Source: JANPJV01 sp031425695
GTDB lineage: Bacteria > Pseudomonadota > Gammaproteobacteria > Xanthomonadales > SZUA-5
NCBI GenBank assembly: GCA_031425695.1
Contig: JANPJV010000074.1
Span: 1 to 39,970, forward strand
Length of the DNA: 39,970 nt
Direction of reading: 5' to 3'
A program made the translations under genes and the position numbers. Shown piece after piece: positions 1 to 7,864 of this stretch; position 1 is the stretch's first letter, and each line of letters starts with the position of its first letter. The notes below the pieces were generated by a model that ran no database searches, was not told where the DNA came from, and saw only the letters and a list, made by a program, of their open reading frames with translations.

Positions 1-48
1 CCACCCGGGGCAGGCAGCGCAGACCCACCAAAGACCGTTGCGCTCACC

Positions 49-378
49 TCAAAACGGCAGCTTCATTCCCGGCGGCAGCTGCATGCCACCCGCGACCGCC
101 TGCATGCGCGACTGGCTGAGCTCGGCAATCTTGTTGACGGCGTCGTTGACGGCCGCGGCGATCAGGTCCTCGAGCATCTCGGCGTCGTCCTTGAGGAGCT
201 GTGGATCGATGCGGACGCGGCGCGCCTCGTGGCGTCCGGTCATGGTCACGCTGACCATGCCGCCGCCGGCTTGACCGGTGACTTCTGCCGATTCCAGCTC
301 CTTCTGCACGCGCTGCAGCTCTTCCTGCATCTTCTGCGCCTGCTGCAGCATGTTTCCGATACCACCACGCATATTCAT
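49..378 (-). CDS. ybaB: YbaB/EbfC nucleoid-associated protein
   Basis: Small DNA-binding, nucleoid-associated protein of the YbaB/EbfC family (109 aa, the usual length). The N-terminal helix is rich in Gln and Glu (GNMLQQAQKMQEEL), followed by the family's strand region and a Met- and Pro-rich C-terminus (GGMQLPPGMKLPF). The ATG lies inside the end of dnaX: ATG and the dnaX TGA share a 4-base ATGA overlap, so the two are probably translationally coupled. Position 3 is also Met, so the start could be two codons later. In relatives recR follows; only 48 bases remain to the window edge and no recR start is visible there. Family and operon position are secure; the precise cellular role of YbaB is only loosely known. 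Confidence 0.95.
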   Translation of the reverse strand: MNMRGGIGNMLQQAQKMQEELQRVQKELESAEVTGQAGGGMVSVTMTGRHEARRVRIDPQLLKDDAEMLEDLIAAAVNDAVNKIAELSQSRMQAVAGGMQLPPGMKLPF

Positions 379-2048
379 CGGCCTTCCTGTTCTTCCAATC
401 GCAAGGATCCGGGGATGATACGGGCGCCGAAATCACGCGTGAGTGACTGCAGGCCCGGATCCGCGACCAAATTCTGCTCGGCCGCGGCGACGCGCTCGCT
501 GCGCGCGCGCTGGGTGCGCTCGGCCGGGGTTTCCCCGTCGATATTGCGCACCAGGATCTCCACGCTGGTCTCGGGACCGAGGGCAGCGCGCAGCGCCTGC
601 TCCAGCGCGCCGCGGGCGGTCGGCGTATTCAAGCTTTCGGCATTCGGCGCGAGCACCAGGCGCCAGCGCGAGCCCGTCTGCTCGAGCAGCTTGAGTTGCG
701 CCGCGAGCTGCTGGGCCGGGCCTTTCAACTGCAGGCGCGCGGCCACCTCGAGCCAGTCGCCCTTGGCGGTGATCGCTTGCGGGACGCTGGGTACGCTGAT
801 CGGTGCTGGCGCCGGCGCCGGCGTCGGCACACTGGGCGCGGGCGCTGGCGCCGCGGGTGGAGTGGGCGTGCGTGGCGCTGCCGTCGGTGCTGGACGCACG
901 GTCGGCGGAGCGCTGCGCACCGGGCTGGATGCAGGCGCATGGCTGATTTCGGCGCCGCCCGCGGAAGCCGGCCGAAAAGCCAGCAGACGCAGCATCGCCA
1001 TCTCGAAGCCCGTGCGGTGATCGGGCGCCAGGTCGAGATCGCGCTTGGAATGCAGGGTCAGCTGATAGAAGAGCTGCACTTCCTCGGGCGACAACCCGGC
1101 GCTCAGCGCTGCGAGCGCAGGCGTGTCGACGAGCTCGGATTCGATCTCTTCGCCAAAGCTCTGGCGGACCGCAATGTCATGCCAGAGCATCAACAGCTCG
1201 CCGAGCAGGCTCGCGTAATCGACCGAGAGGGCCGCGATATGGACCAGCTCGGCCCGCAAGCTGGCGCGGTCGCCACTCATCAGCGCATGCGCGAGCACGC
1301 CAAGCGAGCGGCGGTCGATGGTCCCGAGCATTTCCAGCACTTCGTCGGTGCGGACGACGCCGTTGCCGAACGCGATCGCCTGGTCAAGCAGGCTCAAGCC
1401 ATCACGCAGGCTGCCGTCGGCCGCGCGCGCGAGCGCATGCAGTGCCGGCGGCTCCGATTCGATGCTCTCGGCCGTGAGGATGCGCTGCAACTGCCCTTCG
1501 ATCTCCGCGCGCTCGAGGCGCTTCAAGCTGAATTGCAGGCAGCGCGAGAGCACCGTCACCGGGAGCTTCTGCGGATCGGTGGTGGCCAGCAGGAATTTGA
1601 CGTGCGGCGGCGGCTCTTCCAACGTCTTCAAAAGCGCATTGAAGCTCGCGTTCGACAGCATGTGTACTTCGTCGATCAGGTAGACCTTGTAGCGCCCGCG
1701 CGCCGGCGCGTAGACCACGTTGTCGAGCAGGTCGCGGGTGTCATCGACCTTGGTCCGCGAGGCCGCATCAATCTCCAACAGGTCGACGAAGCGTCCCGCA
1801 TCGATGTCCTTGCAGGCCGAACACACCCCGCACGGATCCGAGGAGATCCCGACCTCGCAGTTGAGCGCCTTCGCCAGGATCCGCGCGATGGTGGTCTTGC
1901 CCACCCCCCGCGTACCGGTGAACAGGAAAGCATGATGCAGCCGCCCGGTCTCGATCCCGTTGACCAGCGCCCGCACCACATGCTGCTGCCCCACCAGCTC
2001 CGCAAACCGCCGCGGCCGCCACTTACGGGCAAGAACCAGATAACTCAT
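375..2048 (-). CDS. dnaX: DNA polymerase III subunits gamma/tau
   Basis: Clamp-loader ATPase of the replicative polymerase (557 aa). It begins MSYLVLARKWRP, the classical dnaX N-terminus; a GTG three codons upstream is also in frame but less likely. Walker A is GTRGVGKTT, followed by a four-Cys zinc module (CEVGISSDPCGVCSAC), Walker B LIDEVHML and sensor 1 LLATTDP. A Pro/Ala-rich linker around residues 370-420 separates the AAA+ core from a tau-like C-terminal domain. No A-AAA-AAG slippery run is visible in the linker region, so a separate gamma product made by frameshifting, as in E. coli, is not supported. It overlaps ybaB by 4 bases. Confidence 0.97.
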   Translation of the reverse strand: MSYLVLARKWRPRRFAELVGQQHVVRALVNGIETGRLHHAFLFTGTRGVGKTTIARILAKALNCEVGISSDPCGVCSACKDIDAGRFVDLLEIDAASRTKVDDTRDLLDNVVYAPARGRYKVYLIDEVHMLSNASFNALLKTLEEPPPHVKFLLATTDPQKLPVTVLSRCLQFSLKRLERAEIEGQLQRILTAESIESEPPALHALARAADGSLRDGLSLLDQAIAFGNGVVRTDEVLEMLGTIDRRSLGVLAHALMSGDRASLRAELVHIAALSVDYASLLGELLMLWHDIAVRQSFGEEIESELVDTPALAALSAGLSPEEVQLFYQLTLHSKRDLDLAPDHRTGFEMAMLRLLAFRPASAGGAEISHAPASSPVRSAPPTVRPAPTAAPRTPTPPAAPAPAPSVPTPAPAPAPISVPSVPQAITAKGDWLEVAARLQLKGPAQQLAAQLKLLEQTGSRWRLVLAPNAESLNTPTARGALEQALRAALGPETSVEILVRNIDGETPAERTQRARSERVAAAEQNLVADPGLQSLTRDFGARIIPGSLRLEEQEGR

Positions 2049-2130
2049 CGATAGCACCAGAACCGATCGAGCCCGGGAGTATGGCGGAAGCGGATGTGGG
2101 TGTTGCTGTTGGTGTTGGCGTTGGGCTCTC

Positions 2131-2194
2131 GTAGGTCATGTTGCGCCCGCGCACCTACCGGGTGAGCGACTGGGCCTGTCGGGCGCTGCTTGAC
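2131..2194 (+). repeat. R1 palindromic repeat, half element
   Basis: One R1 unit: GTAG foot, then GTCATGTTGCGCCCG at 2135-2149 and CGGGCGCTGCTTGAC at 2180-2194. The two arms are imperfect reverse complements, so the unit can fold into a hairpin. It lies upstream of dnaX and has no second, inverted unit, unlike the copies near 11.9, 14.1 and 22.0 kb. Confidence 0.75.
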
Positions 2195-2315
2195 GACTTT
2201 TATGCACGCCCACAAAAAACCGAGAAAAGCCACGCCTTGGCAACCGCTACCGGCAACGGTTAGCATTGCGGGCTGGCTTGGGCGATCACGGACGTGAATC
2301 GACCGGGCGGATAGT

Positions 2316-2408
2316 GGAGCGATGTCCGAGCGGTTGAAGGAGCACGCCTGGAAAGTGTGTAAACGGCTTAAACCCGTTTCGAGGGTTCGAATCCCTCTCG
2401 CTCCGCCA
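2316..2408 (+). tRNA. tRNA-Ser (anticodon GGA)
   Basis: A class II tRNA with acceptor stem GGAGCGA/TCGCTCC, a D-loop resembling E. coli tRNA-Ser(GGA), anticodon GGA at 2350-2352 in the loop CTGGAAA, a long variable arm (AACGGCTTAAACCCGTT) and the T-arm GGGTTCGAATCCC. The discriminator G and CCA are encoded. It reads UCC/UCU codons. It lies 69 bases ahead of the 4.5S RNA gene on the same strand, so the two may be co-transcribed. The reverse strand gives the well-known spurious peptide GIRTLETGLSRLHTFQACSF, which should not be annotated. Confidence 0.98.
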
Positions 2409-2477
2409 CTTTCCGCTACAGGTGGCAATCGCCACAGAGTTACCAGCTGCAAGTTTTGACGTAACGACCCTTTCTGC

Positions 2478-2593
2478 GGGGGCCCCTGTCGGTCCCTCCG
2501 CGTCGTCAGGCCGTCAACCCCGCCAGGCCCGGAAGGGAGCAACGGTCGCGGTACGAACGAGCGCCGGAGTGTGGCTGGCGGGGGCTTCCACCC
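2478..2593 (+). ncRNA. ffs: 4.5S signal recognition particle RNA
   Basis: About 116 nt. The apical domain is conserved: CAGGCCCGGAAGGGAGCA, containing the GGAA tetraloop and the asymmetric loop that bind Ffh, flanked by complementary arms that begin GGGGGCCCCTGTCGG and end GGCTGGCGGGGGCTTCCACCC. This matches the small bacterial SRP RNA, which works with Ffh and FtsY in co-translational membrane targeting. An intrinsic terminator follows directly. The ends are inferred from the stem and alignment by eye with E. coli 4.5S RNA. Confidence 0.95.
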
Positions 2594-2637
2594 TACAAAT
2601 GCAAAAGGCGGCCAACCGCCGCCTTTTGCTTTTGTAG
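2593..2637 (+). terminator. Intrinsic terminator of the 4.5S RNA
   Basis: Perfect 11-bp stem GCAAAAGGCGG (2601-2611) with CCGCCTTTTGC (2619-2629) and a 7-nt loop, extended after one unpaired base on each side by CTACAAA/TTTGTAG. The descending arm carries two T-runs. Because the stem is symmetric it may also stop transcripts coming from the moa side. Confidence 0.85.
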
Positions 2638-2660
2638 GGGGCTCCATCGATCGGCCTGGA

Positions 2661-2748
2661 CAGGCCATCCCTGGCCTGCCCGTCCCCGCTCAGCAAAAAA
2701 TGTCTTTTTTGCTTCGCTTCATTTTCAATGACAGGGTCATTGAAAATG
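2661..2748. other. Three consecutive short hairpins between ffs and moaE
   Basis: Three perfect inverted repeats in a row: CAGGCCA/TGGCCTG (2661-2678, 4-nt loop), GCAAAAAA/TTTTTTGC (2693-2712, 4-nt loop) and CATTTTCAATGAC/GTCATTGAAAATG (2720-2748, 3-nt loop). They lie downstream of moaE. The middle one has a T-run on both strands and could end the moa operon transcript. The remainder of 2749-2829 shows nothing but a GAAACC-rich stretch. Confidence 0.6.
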
Positions 2749-2829
2749 GCGGCACATCCCGGTGCCGGGGCAGTCGCCGCATTCGTGCGACCCCGCAAAC
2801 GAAACCGAAACCCAAATCCGAAACCAGCT

Positions 2830-3252
2830 TCACGGCAACGGGTGCAACCACTCCGGCCCGCCGTCCGCGTAGTGCTCATGCTTCCAGATGGGCACGCGGG
2901 CCTTGAGGGAGGCGATGGCAAAGGCGCAGGCCTGGAATGCGAGGTCGCGGTGGATCGAGGTGACGCCGACCCACACGGCAAGCTCACCGAGAACCACCTT
3001 GCCGATGCGGTGGACGATCAGCACGCGGGTGACGTCATGCAGGCGAGCGGTTTCTTCCGCGACGGCAAGGCCTTCCGGGACGGCGACGGAAGCGAAGGCC
3101 TCGTAGACGATGTGGTCGACCGACCTGCCGCGGTTGTGGCGGCGAACACGTCCTTCAAAGATCACCGCTGCACCGCAGTCGAGATCCTCGATGCGCTCGC
3201 GCAGCACGGCCGGGTCGATGGGATCTGCGGTCAGTTCGAAGCGGAGCGGCAT
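2830..3252 (-). CDS. moaE: Molybdopterin synthase catalytic subunit MoaE
   Basis: The large subunit of molybdopterin synthase, which inserts the two dithiolene sulfurs into cyclic pyranopterin monophosphate using MoaD thiocarboxylate. 140 aa, the family length. Visible family signatures are GAAVIFEGRVRRHNRG, VLIVHRIGKVVLGE and the C-terminal PIWKHE with its active-site Lys. It starts 3 bases after the moaD stop and is the last gene of the moa operon. Confidence 0.95.
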   Translation of the reverse strand: MPLRFELTADPIDPAVLRERIEDLDCGAAVIFEGRVRRHNRGRSVDHIVYEAFASVAVPEGLAVAEETARLHDVTRVLIVHRIGKVVLGELAVWVGVTSIHRDLAFQACAFAIASLKARVPIWKHEHYADGGPEWLHPLP

Positions 3253-3255
3253 CGG

Positions 3256-3498
3256 TCAGCCCCCTGAAAATGGAGGCAAGAAGGCAATCTCATCATCCTC
3301 TGCAAGCGGATGTTCCCAGGCAACCATCCGCCCGTTCACGGCTAGCCGAATCGCGTGGCTGTCGAACTTCCAGCCGAATCTGGCCCGCAGTTGCTCATAC
3401 AAGACGCGAGCGTCCGCATCGGCAAGCGCGACGCGCTCGCGCTCCGGACCGCCCGGATTGCGCATGGACGCGAAGTAGCGCACTTCGACCTCGATCAC
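3256..3498 (-). CDS. moaD: Molybdopterin synthase sulfur-carrier subunit MoaD
   Basis: Ubiquitin-like sulfur carrier, 80 aa from the GTG chosen here, ending in the diagnostic Gly-Gly (FLPPFSGG) that is adenylated by MoeB and thiocarboxylated. The core VEVRYFASMRN and the AVNG turn are typical of MoaD. The GTG at 3498-3496 overlaps the moaC TGA in a GTGA arrangement. An upstream ATG in the same frame would add nine residues of moaC-overlapping sequence unlike the family, so it was not used. Confidence 0.92.
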   Translation of the reverse strand: MIEVEVRYFASMRNPGGPERERVALADADARVLYEQLRARFGWKFDSHAIRLAVNGRMVAWEHPLAEDDEIAFLPPFSGG

Positions 3499-3989
3499 AC
3501 CCTGCCCTCGACAATTTCGTCGCATACGAAATCATGTTTGCCGCCGTGCTTTTCAACCAGGCGCAGCTCACGGATTTCGATCTCGTGCGAGAGCGCCTTG
3601 CACATGTCGTACAAGGTCAGCGCAGCGATCGCGGCGCCGGTCAGCGCTTCCATTTCCGCACCGGTACGCGCGGTCAGGCGCACGCTGCATTCGACGCGCC
3701 AGTGGCCATCGTCGTTGGGCTCGATCCGCACCTGGCAATCTTCGAGAGCCAAGGGATGGCAGAACGGAATCAGCTCATGCGTGCGCTTGGCGCCCATGAC
3801 CCCGGCGATGATCGCCGTATCGATCACCGAGCCCTTCTTGCCGGCAAAGCCCTGCTCGCGAAGCGCCAGGTGGACCGCGAGCGGGAACACCACGATCGCC
3901 TGCGCACGCGCCATGCGCGCGGTGGCTGGCTTGGCGCTGACATCGACCATCTGCGGCCGACCCTGCGCATCGACGTGGGAGAGGCTCAT
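3495..3989 (-). CDS. moaC: Cyclic pyranopterin monophosphate synthase MoaC
   Basis: Converts the MoaA product 3',8-cyclo-7,8-dihydro-GTP to cyclic pyranopterin monophosphate. 164 aa from an ATG that overlaps the moaA stop by ATGA. Family motifs are MVDVSAKPATARMA, KKGSVIDTAIIAGVMGAKRT, the active-site region LIPFCHPL and MEALTGAAIAALTLYDMCKA with the catalytic Lys. The frame stays open upstream for 77 codons, but that stretch is moaA read in another frame. Confidence 0.96.
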   Translation of the reverse strand: MSLSHVDAQGRPQMVDVSAKPATARMARAQAIVVFPLAVHLALREQGFAGKKGSVIDTAIIAGVMGAKRTHELIPFCHPLALEDCQVRIEPNDDGHWRVECSVRLTARTGAEMEALTGAAIAALTLYDMCKALSHEIEIRELRLVEKHGGKHDFVCDEIVEGRV

Positions 3990-5035
3990 CCGCCGATCCG
4001 GTACATTTCGACGCGCGCGCCGGGGCGTAGTGCCGCGTCGAAGCGCGCTTCGCTGTAGCGATCGGCACGCCCGCGCCAGACGCCCAGGATGGCGGCGCGC
4101 AGGGCGGCATCGTCGGCATTGCTGCGCAGCGGCGTGCGCAGGTCCTGGCCCTGTGCGGCGAACAGACAGGTGTAGAGGCGACCATCGGCGGAGAGCCGTG
4201 CGCGCGTGCAATCGCCGCAAAATGGCTGGCTGACCGAGGAGATGAACCCGAGTTCGCCGCCGCCATCCGAAAAACGGTAGCGGACGGCCACCTCGCCACG
4301 ATAAGCCGGTTCCACGGGCTCGAGCGCGTGCTGCTCGCGTACGCGCGCCAGCACGTCGCGCGATGGCACGACCGCGCTTCGATCCCAGCGATTGCAGGTG
4401 CCGACATCCATGAACTCAATGAAACGCAGCGAATAAGTCTCCGCCTTGCCGGCCGCACGGTTGCGTGCACGAAAATACTCGACCAGCGGCAGCACCTGGT
4501 CCTCGTTGACGCCGCGCTGGACCACACAGTTGATCTTGACCGGCGACAGGCCCGCAGCGACGGCGGCATCGATGCCTGCCAGCACCGGACCCAACTCGCC
4601 TCGGCCGCCACTCATCGCGGCAAACAGCGCTGGATCGAGCGCGTCGAGGCTGATGGTGATGCGGTGCAGGCCAGCCGCGGCGAGCGGCGCCGCCATTTTC
4701 TCCAGCAGGCTGCCATTGGTCGTCAATGCCACGTCCGGCGCGGTTGGTAGGCGACTCAGGGACGCGACGATCTCGGCCAAGTCCTTGCGCAGCAGTGGCT
4801 CACCGCCCGTGAGGCGCAGCTTGCGCACCCCGAGCCCGCAGAAAATCCCGGCAAGGCGGGTGATCTCGGAGACCGACAATCGCGCCGCAGCCCCCATGAA
4901 GGCGTGATCTCGCGGGTAACTCTCCTCCGGCATGCAATACGGGCAGCGAAAATTGCAGCGATCGATGACGGAGATGCGCAGGTCCGCGAGCGGACGCGCC
5001 AGCCGGTCGAGTGCGGCGAGCTCATGCACGCTCAA
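3986..5035 (-). CDS. moaA: GTP 3',8-cyclase MoaA (radical SAM)
   Basis: First step of molybdenum cofactor synthesis. The N-terminal radical-SAM cluster motif is CNFRCPYC, followed by the GGEP motif (RLTGGEPLLRKDL). The C-terminal second cluster is supplied by CGDCTRARLSADGRLYTC, and the protein ends with the conserved Gly-Gly (MYRIGG). No ATG fits. The TTG at 5035-5033 is chosen (349 aa) because it overlaps the upstream stop as TTGA and has GGAG six bases ahead; a GTG at 5029 is the alternative. It belongs to the run of overlapping genes kdkA-MBL-moaA-moaC-moaD-moaE. Confidence 0.94.
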   Translation of the reverse strand: MSVHELAALDRLARPLADLRISVIDRCNFRCPYCMPEESYPRDHAFMGAAARLSVSEITRLAGIFCGLGVRKLRLTGGEPLLRKDLAEIVASLSRLPTAPDVALTTNGSLLEKMAAPLAAAGLHRITISLDALDPALFAAMSGGRGELGPVLAGIDAAVAAGLSPVKINCVVQRGVNEDQVLPLVEYFRARNRAAGKAETYSLRFIEFMDVGTCNRWDRSAVVPSRDVLARVREQHALEPVEPAYRGEVAVRYRFSDGGGELGFISSVSQPFCGDCTRARLSADGRLYTCLFAAQGQDLRTPLRSNADDAALRAAILGVWRGRADRYSEARFDAALRPGARVEMYRIGG

Positions 5036-5808
5036 GCACGGCTCCGTTGCGACCAGGTGGCTTCCAGCGCCTCCGGTGCTGGTTCCGACAGCGCATATGC
5101 CTGGCCGGCCTCGGCAACGACGTGGCCCGCGCTGCGATACGCAGCAGCGGTGGCGGCATCGGGGTAGTGATAGAGAACCATGCGCATCACGGTTTCCGGC
5201 GGGTAGTGCGTGGTGAGATCGATGAGCCCCGTGTGCGACGGATTGGGCAGCGGCGCGCAATCATGAAAGATGCGCTCGCCCTGTGCCGCATGCACGCCCA
5301 GTTGCTCGGGGATGGGGCGAGTATCGCCGCTGTAGGCGAAGCTGCCATGAACGGCCAGACCAAAGGCACTGTCGGGCGCGTGGTGGCGCACCGGAAACAC
5401 CGCGACACGCAGCCCCGAGTGCCAGAAGAACTCGCTGACCGGCACGAGCTGGAACACGTCCCAGAAATTGCGTCCGCCCTCGGCCACCCAGTTCGGAAAA
5501 TCGGCGATCCGCCGCTGCAGCAACGGCACCAGGGGCGCCGGCACATAAAGCCGCGGGAGCGCGGCATTGGCAAAAGCCAGCTGGTAGAACCAGGCTTCCA
5601 GGTCGCCGATGTGGTCGAGGTGCGCGTGGGTGATGAAAGCCGCCTGCGGCAGCGCGCCGTAGCGCTGGGAAAAAGTTTCCAGCACGCCGAAACCGGCGTC
5701 GATGAGCAGCAAGGGATGGCCGTCCGCCTCGAGCACCGCGCTCGCGCTGCCGAGCTGTCGCGCCAATGCGCTGCCGACGCCAAGAAAACGCAATGAGTAG
5801 GTTGTCAT
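5032..5808 (-). CDS. Metallo-beta-lactamase-fold hydrolase (RNase Z-like)
   Basis: 258-aa soluble hydrolase of the metallo-beta-lactamase fold. The zinc motif THAHLDHIGD is complete, with a further His pair in VRHHAPDSAF, the Asp in AYSGDTRP and a late His in TGLIDLTTHYP. The overall build resembles RNase Z-like members. The substrate cannot be told. Its position directly before moaA with a 4-base overlap means expression with molybdopterin genes, but no role in that pathway is established. The N-terminus MTTYSLRFLGVGS is imperfectly duplicated just upstream in the 46-codon ORF. Confidence 0.85.
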   Translation of the reverse strand: MTTYSLRFLGVGSALARQLGSASAVLEADGHPLLLIDAGFGVLETFSQRYGALPQAAFITHAHLDHIGDLEAWFYQLAFANAALPRLYVPAPLVPLLQRRIADFPNWVAEGGRNFWDVFQLVPVSEFFWHSGLRVAVFPVRHHAPDSAFGLAVHGSFAYSGDTRPIPEQLGVHAAQGERIFHDCAPLPNPSHTGLIDLTTHYPPETVMRMVLYHYPDAATAAAYRSAGHVVAEAGQAYALSEPAPEALEATWSQRSRA

Positions 5809-5945
5809 GCTGTTGAGCTCACGTAGGCCGCTGTGCCGAGAAGCGGCTCTGCGGCGCTATTCGCGAAAGAGCGCCGGTGAGCGCACATGAAGCCGTGCGC
5901 ACACCAGCCTACGACGCCGAGAAAACGCAAGGCGTAGCCGCTCAT
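5805..5945 (-). CDS. 46-aa ORF, duplicated start of the MBL gene
   Basis: A short open frame starting ATG at 5945 inside the kdkA stop (ATGA) and ending TGA at 5805 inside the MBL start (ATGA), so it is coupled at both ends. Its first residues MSGYALRFLGVVG closely match the MBL N-terminus MTTYSLRFLGVGS, and the DNA at 5911-5945 and 5778-5808 is clearly similar. The remainder is Ala/Ser-rich with no recognised fold. The simplest reading is a partial tandem duplication that decayed but kept an open frame, perhaps preserved because it passes ribosomes from kdkA to the MBL gene. Expression is unproven. Confidence 0.5.
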   Translation of the reverse strand: MSGYALRFLGVVGWCAHGFMCAHRRSFANSAAEPLLGTAAYVSSTA

Positions 5946-6733
5946 GCCCTTCTCCCTGGCTTCTTGCGCGACGGCGGACCAGTGCGCAAGGCGCGGGCAT
6001 GGGCCTCGACCAGGGCGGTCCAGCCGCTGATGGCACCGGGCGCGCGCATGCGGGCGCCGAAGATCTTGTTGAACGAGCGCTGCAGCCGACGCAGGTTGGC
6101 CTGTGGCCAGTCGCCGGTCTTCGGGTCGCGGCGGCTGCCGCGGTCCCAGTCGATGATCCAGATGCGCATTCCGGCGTCGACCAGCAAATTGTGCGCATTG
6201 AGATCGGCGTGCTCGAAGCCCGCCGCATGCACCTTGCCGATGCTGTTGCCGAGCGCGGACCAGGCAAATCCCGACCAGTCGGGCAATGCCTCGAGGACAC
6301 TGGAAAGCTTCTGGCCAGCGATGCGCGCCATCATCAGGTCACCCGTGTAGAACAGGCCCAGGCGCTGCACCTGCGCTGCCAGCGGACGCGGCACACGCAG
6401 GCCGGCTGCATGCGCCTCGGCCAGCAACTTGAATTCCCGAATCGGCCGCGCCTGCTCGACCCCGCTCCAGAGATAGCGATCGCCGAGATAGCGCGCGACT
6501 GCGCCGCCGCGCCGGTAGCGCCGCAGCACCGCCTCGCCAAACTCACCGCGAACCGCATAGGTGCGCCCGCGGCCGCCATCGAGCAGCACTGGCTCAGGCC
6601 AATTCGCGGCGACGAAGCGCTCGGGCGCAGGCACGGGCAGGCGCGCAGCGTCGTAGATCACGATCCGCCGCCCCTCCACCAATGTTTGCGCGAAGATCGG
6701 CTTCTCGCTCACGATGCGCACCCTAAGTTCCAT
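5942..6733 (-). CDS. kdkA: 3-deoxy-D-manno-octulosonate (Kdo) kinase
   Basis: Phosphorylates Kdo of the LPS inner core, with an RIO/lipopolysaccharide-kinase fold, acting at the inner membrane. 263 aa, the family length. The catalytic loop is HADLNAHNLLVD and the metal-binding motif is IIDWDRGS. The N-terminal nucleotide-binding part shows VLRRYRRGG and REFKLLAEAHAAGL. The ATG at 6733 leaves only 20 bases to the divergent GT9 gene; a GTG eight codons in, preceded by AGGG, is a plausible alternative start. First gene of the operon that continues into the moa genes. Confidence 0.92.
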   Translation of the reverse strand: MELRVRIVSEKPIFAQTLVEGRRIVIYDAARLPVPAPERFVAANWPEPVLLDGGRGRTYAVRGEFGEAVLRRYRRGGAVARYLGDRYLWSGVEQARPIREFKLLAEAHAAGLRVPRPLAAQVQRLGLFYTGDLMMARIAGQKLSSVLEALPDWSGFAWSALGNSIGKVHAAGFEHADLNAHNLLVDAGMRIWIIDWDRGSRRDPKTGDWPQANLRRLQRSFNKIFGARMRAPGAISGWTALVEAHARALRTGPPSRKKPGRRA

Positions 6734-6753
6734 CCTCGGACAGCATAACCGCG

Positions 6754-7833
6754 ATGCCTGAAGCTTCGAGTCTCTGCCTGCTGCGTCTGTCCGCGCTGGG
6801 CGACGTCAGCCATGTGCTCCCGCTGGTCCATGCCCTGCGCCAGCAGAGGCCACAGCTGCAGCTCAGCTGGATCCTGGGCAAGGCCGAGGCCAGGCTGCTC
6901 GAAGGCGTGCCCGGCGTCGAGCTGCTGCCCTTTGCCAAGAACACGGGCTTTCGCGGCATGCGGGCAATCTGGAAACAGCTGGACGACCGCCACTTCGATG
7001 CGCTGCTGCTGATGCAACTCGCGTTGCGTGCAAACGTGCTGAGCTTCGGCGTGCATGCAGGGAGGCGGATTGGCTACGACCGTGCGCGCAGCAAGGAAGG
7101 CCACTCCTGGTTCATCGACGAACGCATCCCCGAGCATCCGCGTGGCCACGTGCTGGAGACCCTGTGCCGCTTCGGTGAGCCGCTGGGCGTGCGCGTCGAC
7201 GAGCTCGTCTGGGATTTCGCGATTCCTGATCACGCCCACGAATTCGCCCGGGCGGCGCTGCCAGCGGGCGACGTGCCGCTGCTCGGCATCAGCCCGTGCT
7301 CGAGCCACCAGCGGCGGAACTGGCATGCGCGCGGCTATGCCGAGCTCGCACGCCACGCGTATCGCCGCCACGGCATGGAGATCGTACTGCTCGGCGGGCG
7401 CAGCGAAATCGAGCTGGAGATGCGCGACCACCTGCGCGCGCTCGCGCCGGAGCTGCCGTTCGTTGATCTCGTCGGCAAGGACACGCTGAAACAACTGCTG
7501 GCGCTGCTGGGACGGTTGACCGTGCTGGTGGCCCCGGATACCGGCCCGGCGCACCTCGCCAGCGCGCTCGGCATCCCGGTGCTGGGCCTCTACGCGGCCA
7601 CGCTCGCCTCGCGCAGCGGCCCCTATCGCAGCCTGCGATGGTGCGTGGACAAGTACGCCGACGTCGCGAAACAGCAGGGCCGCGATCCCGACCAGCTGCC
7701 GTGGGGAAAACGCCTGGAGTTTCCGGGCGTGATGGAAGCCATCACCATCGAGGAAGTCATCGCCAAGCTCGACGCCCTGCTGGCGACGCCGCCCGATCAA
7801 CGCCTCGCGCCGGCCAAGCTTCGGCGGGGGTAG
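6754..7833 (+). CDS. Glycosyltransferase family 9, LPS heptosyltransferase-like
   Basis: 359-aa GT-B enzyme of family 9. The N-terminus LLRLSALGDVSHVLPL, the RRIGYDRARSKEGHSWFIDER segment and the C-terminal donor-site motif APDTGPAHLASALGIPVLGLY are those of ADP-heptose:LPS heptosyltransferases, most like the heptosyltransferase I group that acts on Kdo. Standing divergently next to the Kdo kinase, it very likely builds the same inner core at the cytoplasmic face. The exact acceptor cannot be read from sequence, so no waa symbol is given. Confidence 0.88.
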   Translation: MPEASSLCLLRLSALGDVSHVLPLVHALRQQRPQLQLSWILGKAEARLLEGVPGVELLPFAKNTGFRGMRAIWKQLDDRHFDALLLMQLALRANVLSFGVHAGRRIGYDRARSKEGHSWFIDERIPEHPRGHVLETLCRFGEPLGVRVDELVWDFAIPDHAHEFARAALPAGDVPLLGISPCSSHQRRNWHARGYAELARHAYRRHGMEIVLLGGRSEIELEMRDHLRALAPELPFVDLVGKDTLKQLLALLGRLTVLVAPDTGPAHLASALGIPVLGLYAATLASRSGPYRSLRWCVDKYADVAKQQGRDPDQLPWGKRLEFPGVMEAITIEEVIAKLDALLATPPDQRLAPAKLRRG

Positions 7834-7864
7834 GAAGCACCAGAAGAGCAAGAGCAGAGCAACA

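Noticed and set aside
375..2048. Programmed frameshift producing a short gamma form of DnaX
   Set aside because: No slippery A-rich heptamer was seen in the linker region.
2045..2668. Minus-strand ORF of about 207 codons across tRNA-Ser and 4.5S RNA
   Set aside because: It contains GIRTLETGLSRLHTFQACSF, the well-known artefact from translating the antisense of tRNA-Ser, and runs through two RNA genes.
3990..4220. Extended moaC N-terminus
   Set aside because: The extra 77 codons are moaA read in another frame, and the ATG at 3989 makes the normal ATGA overlap.
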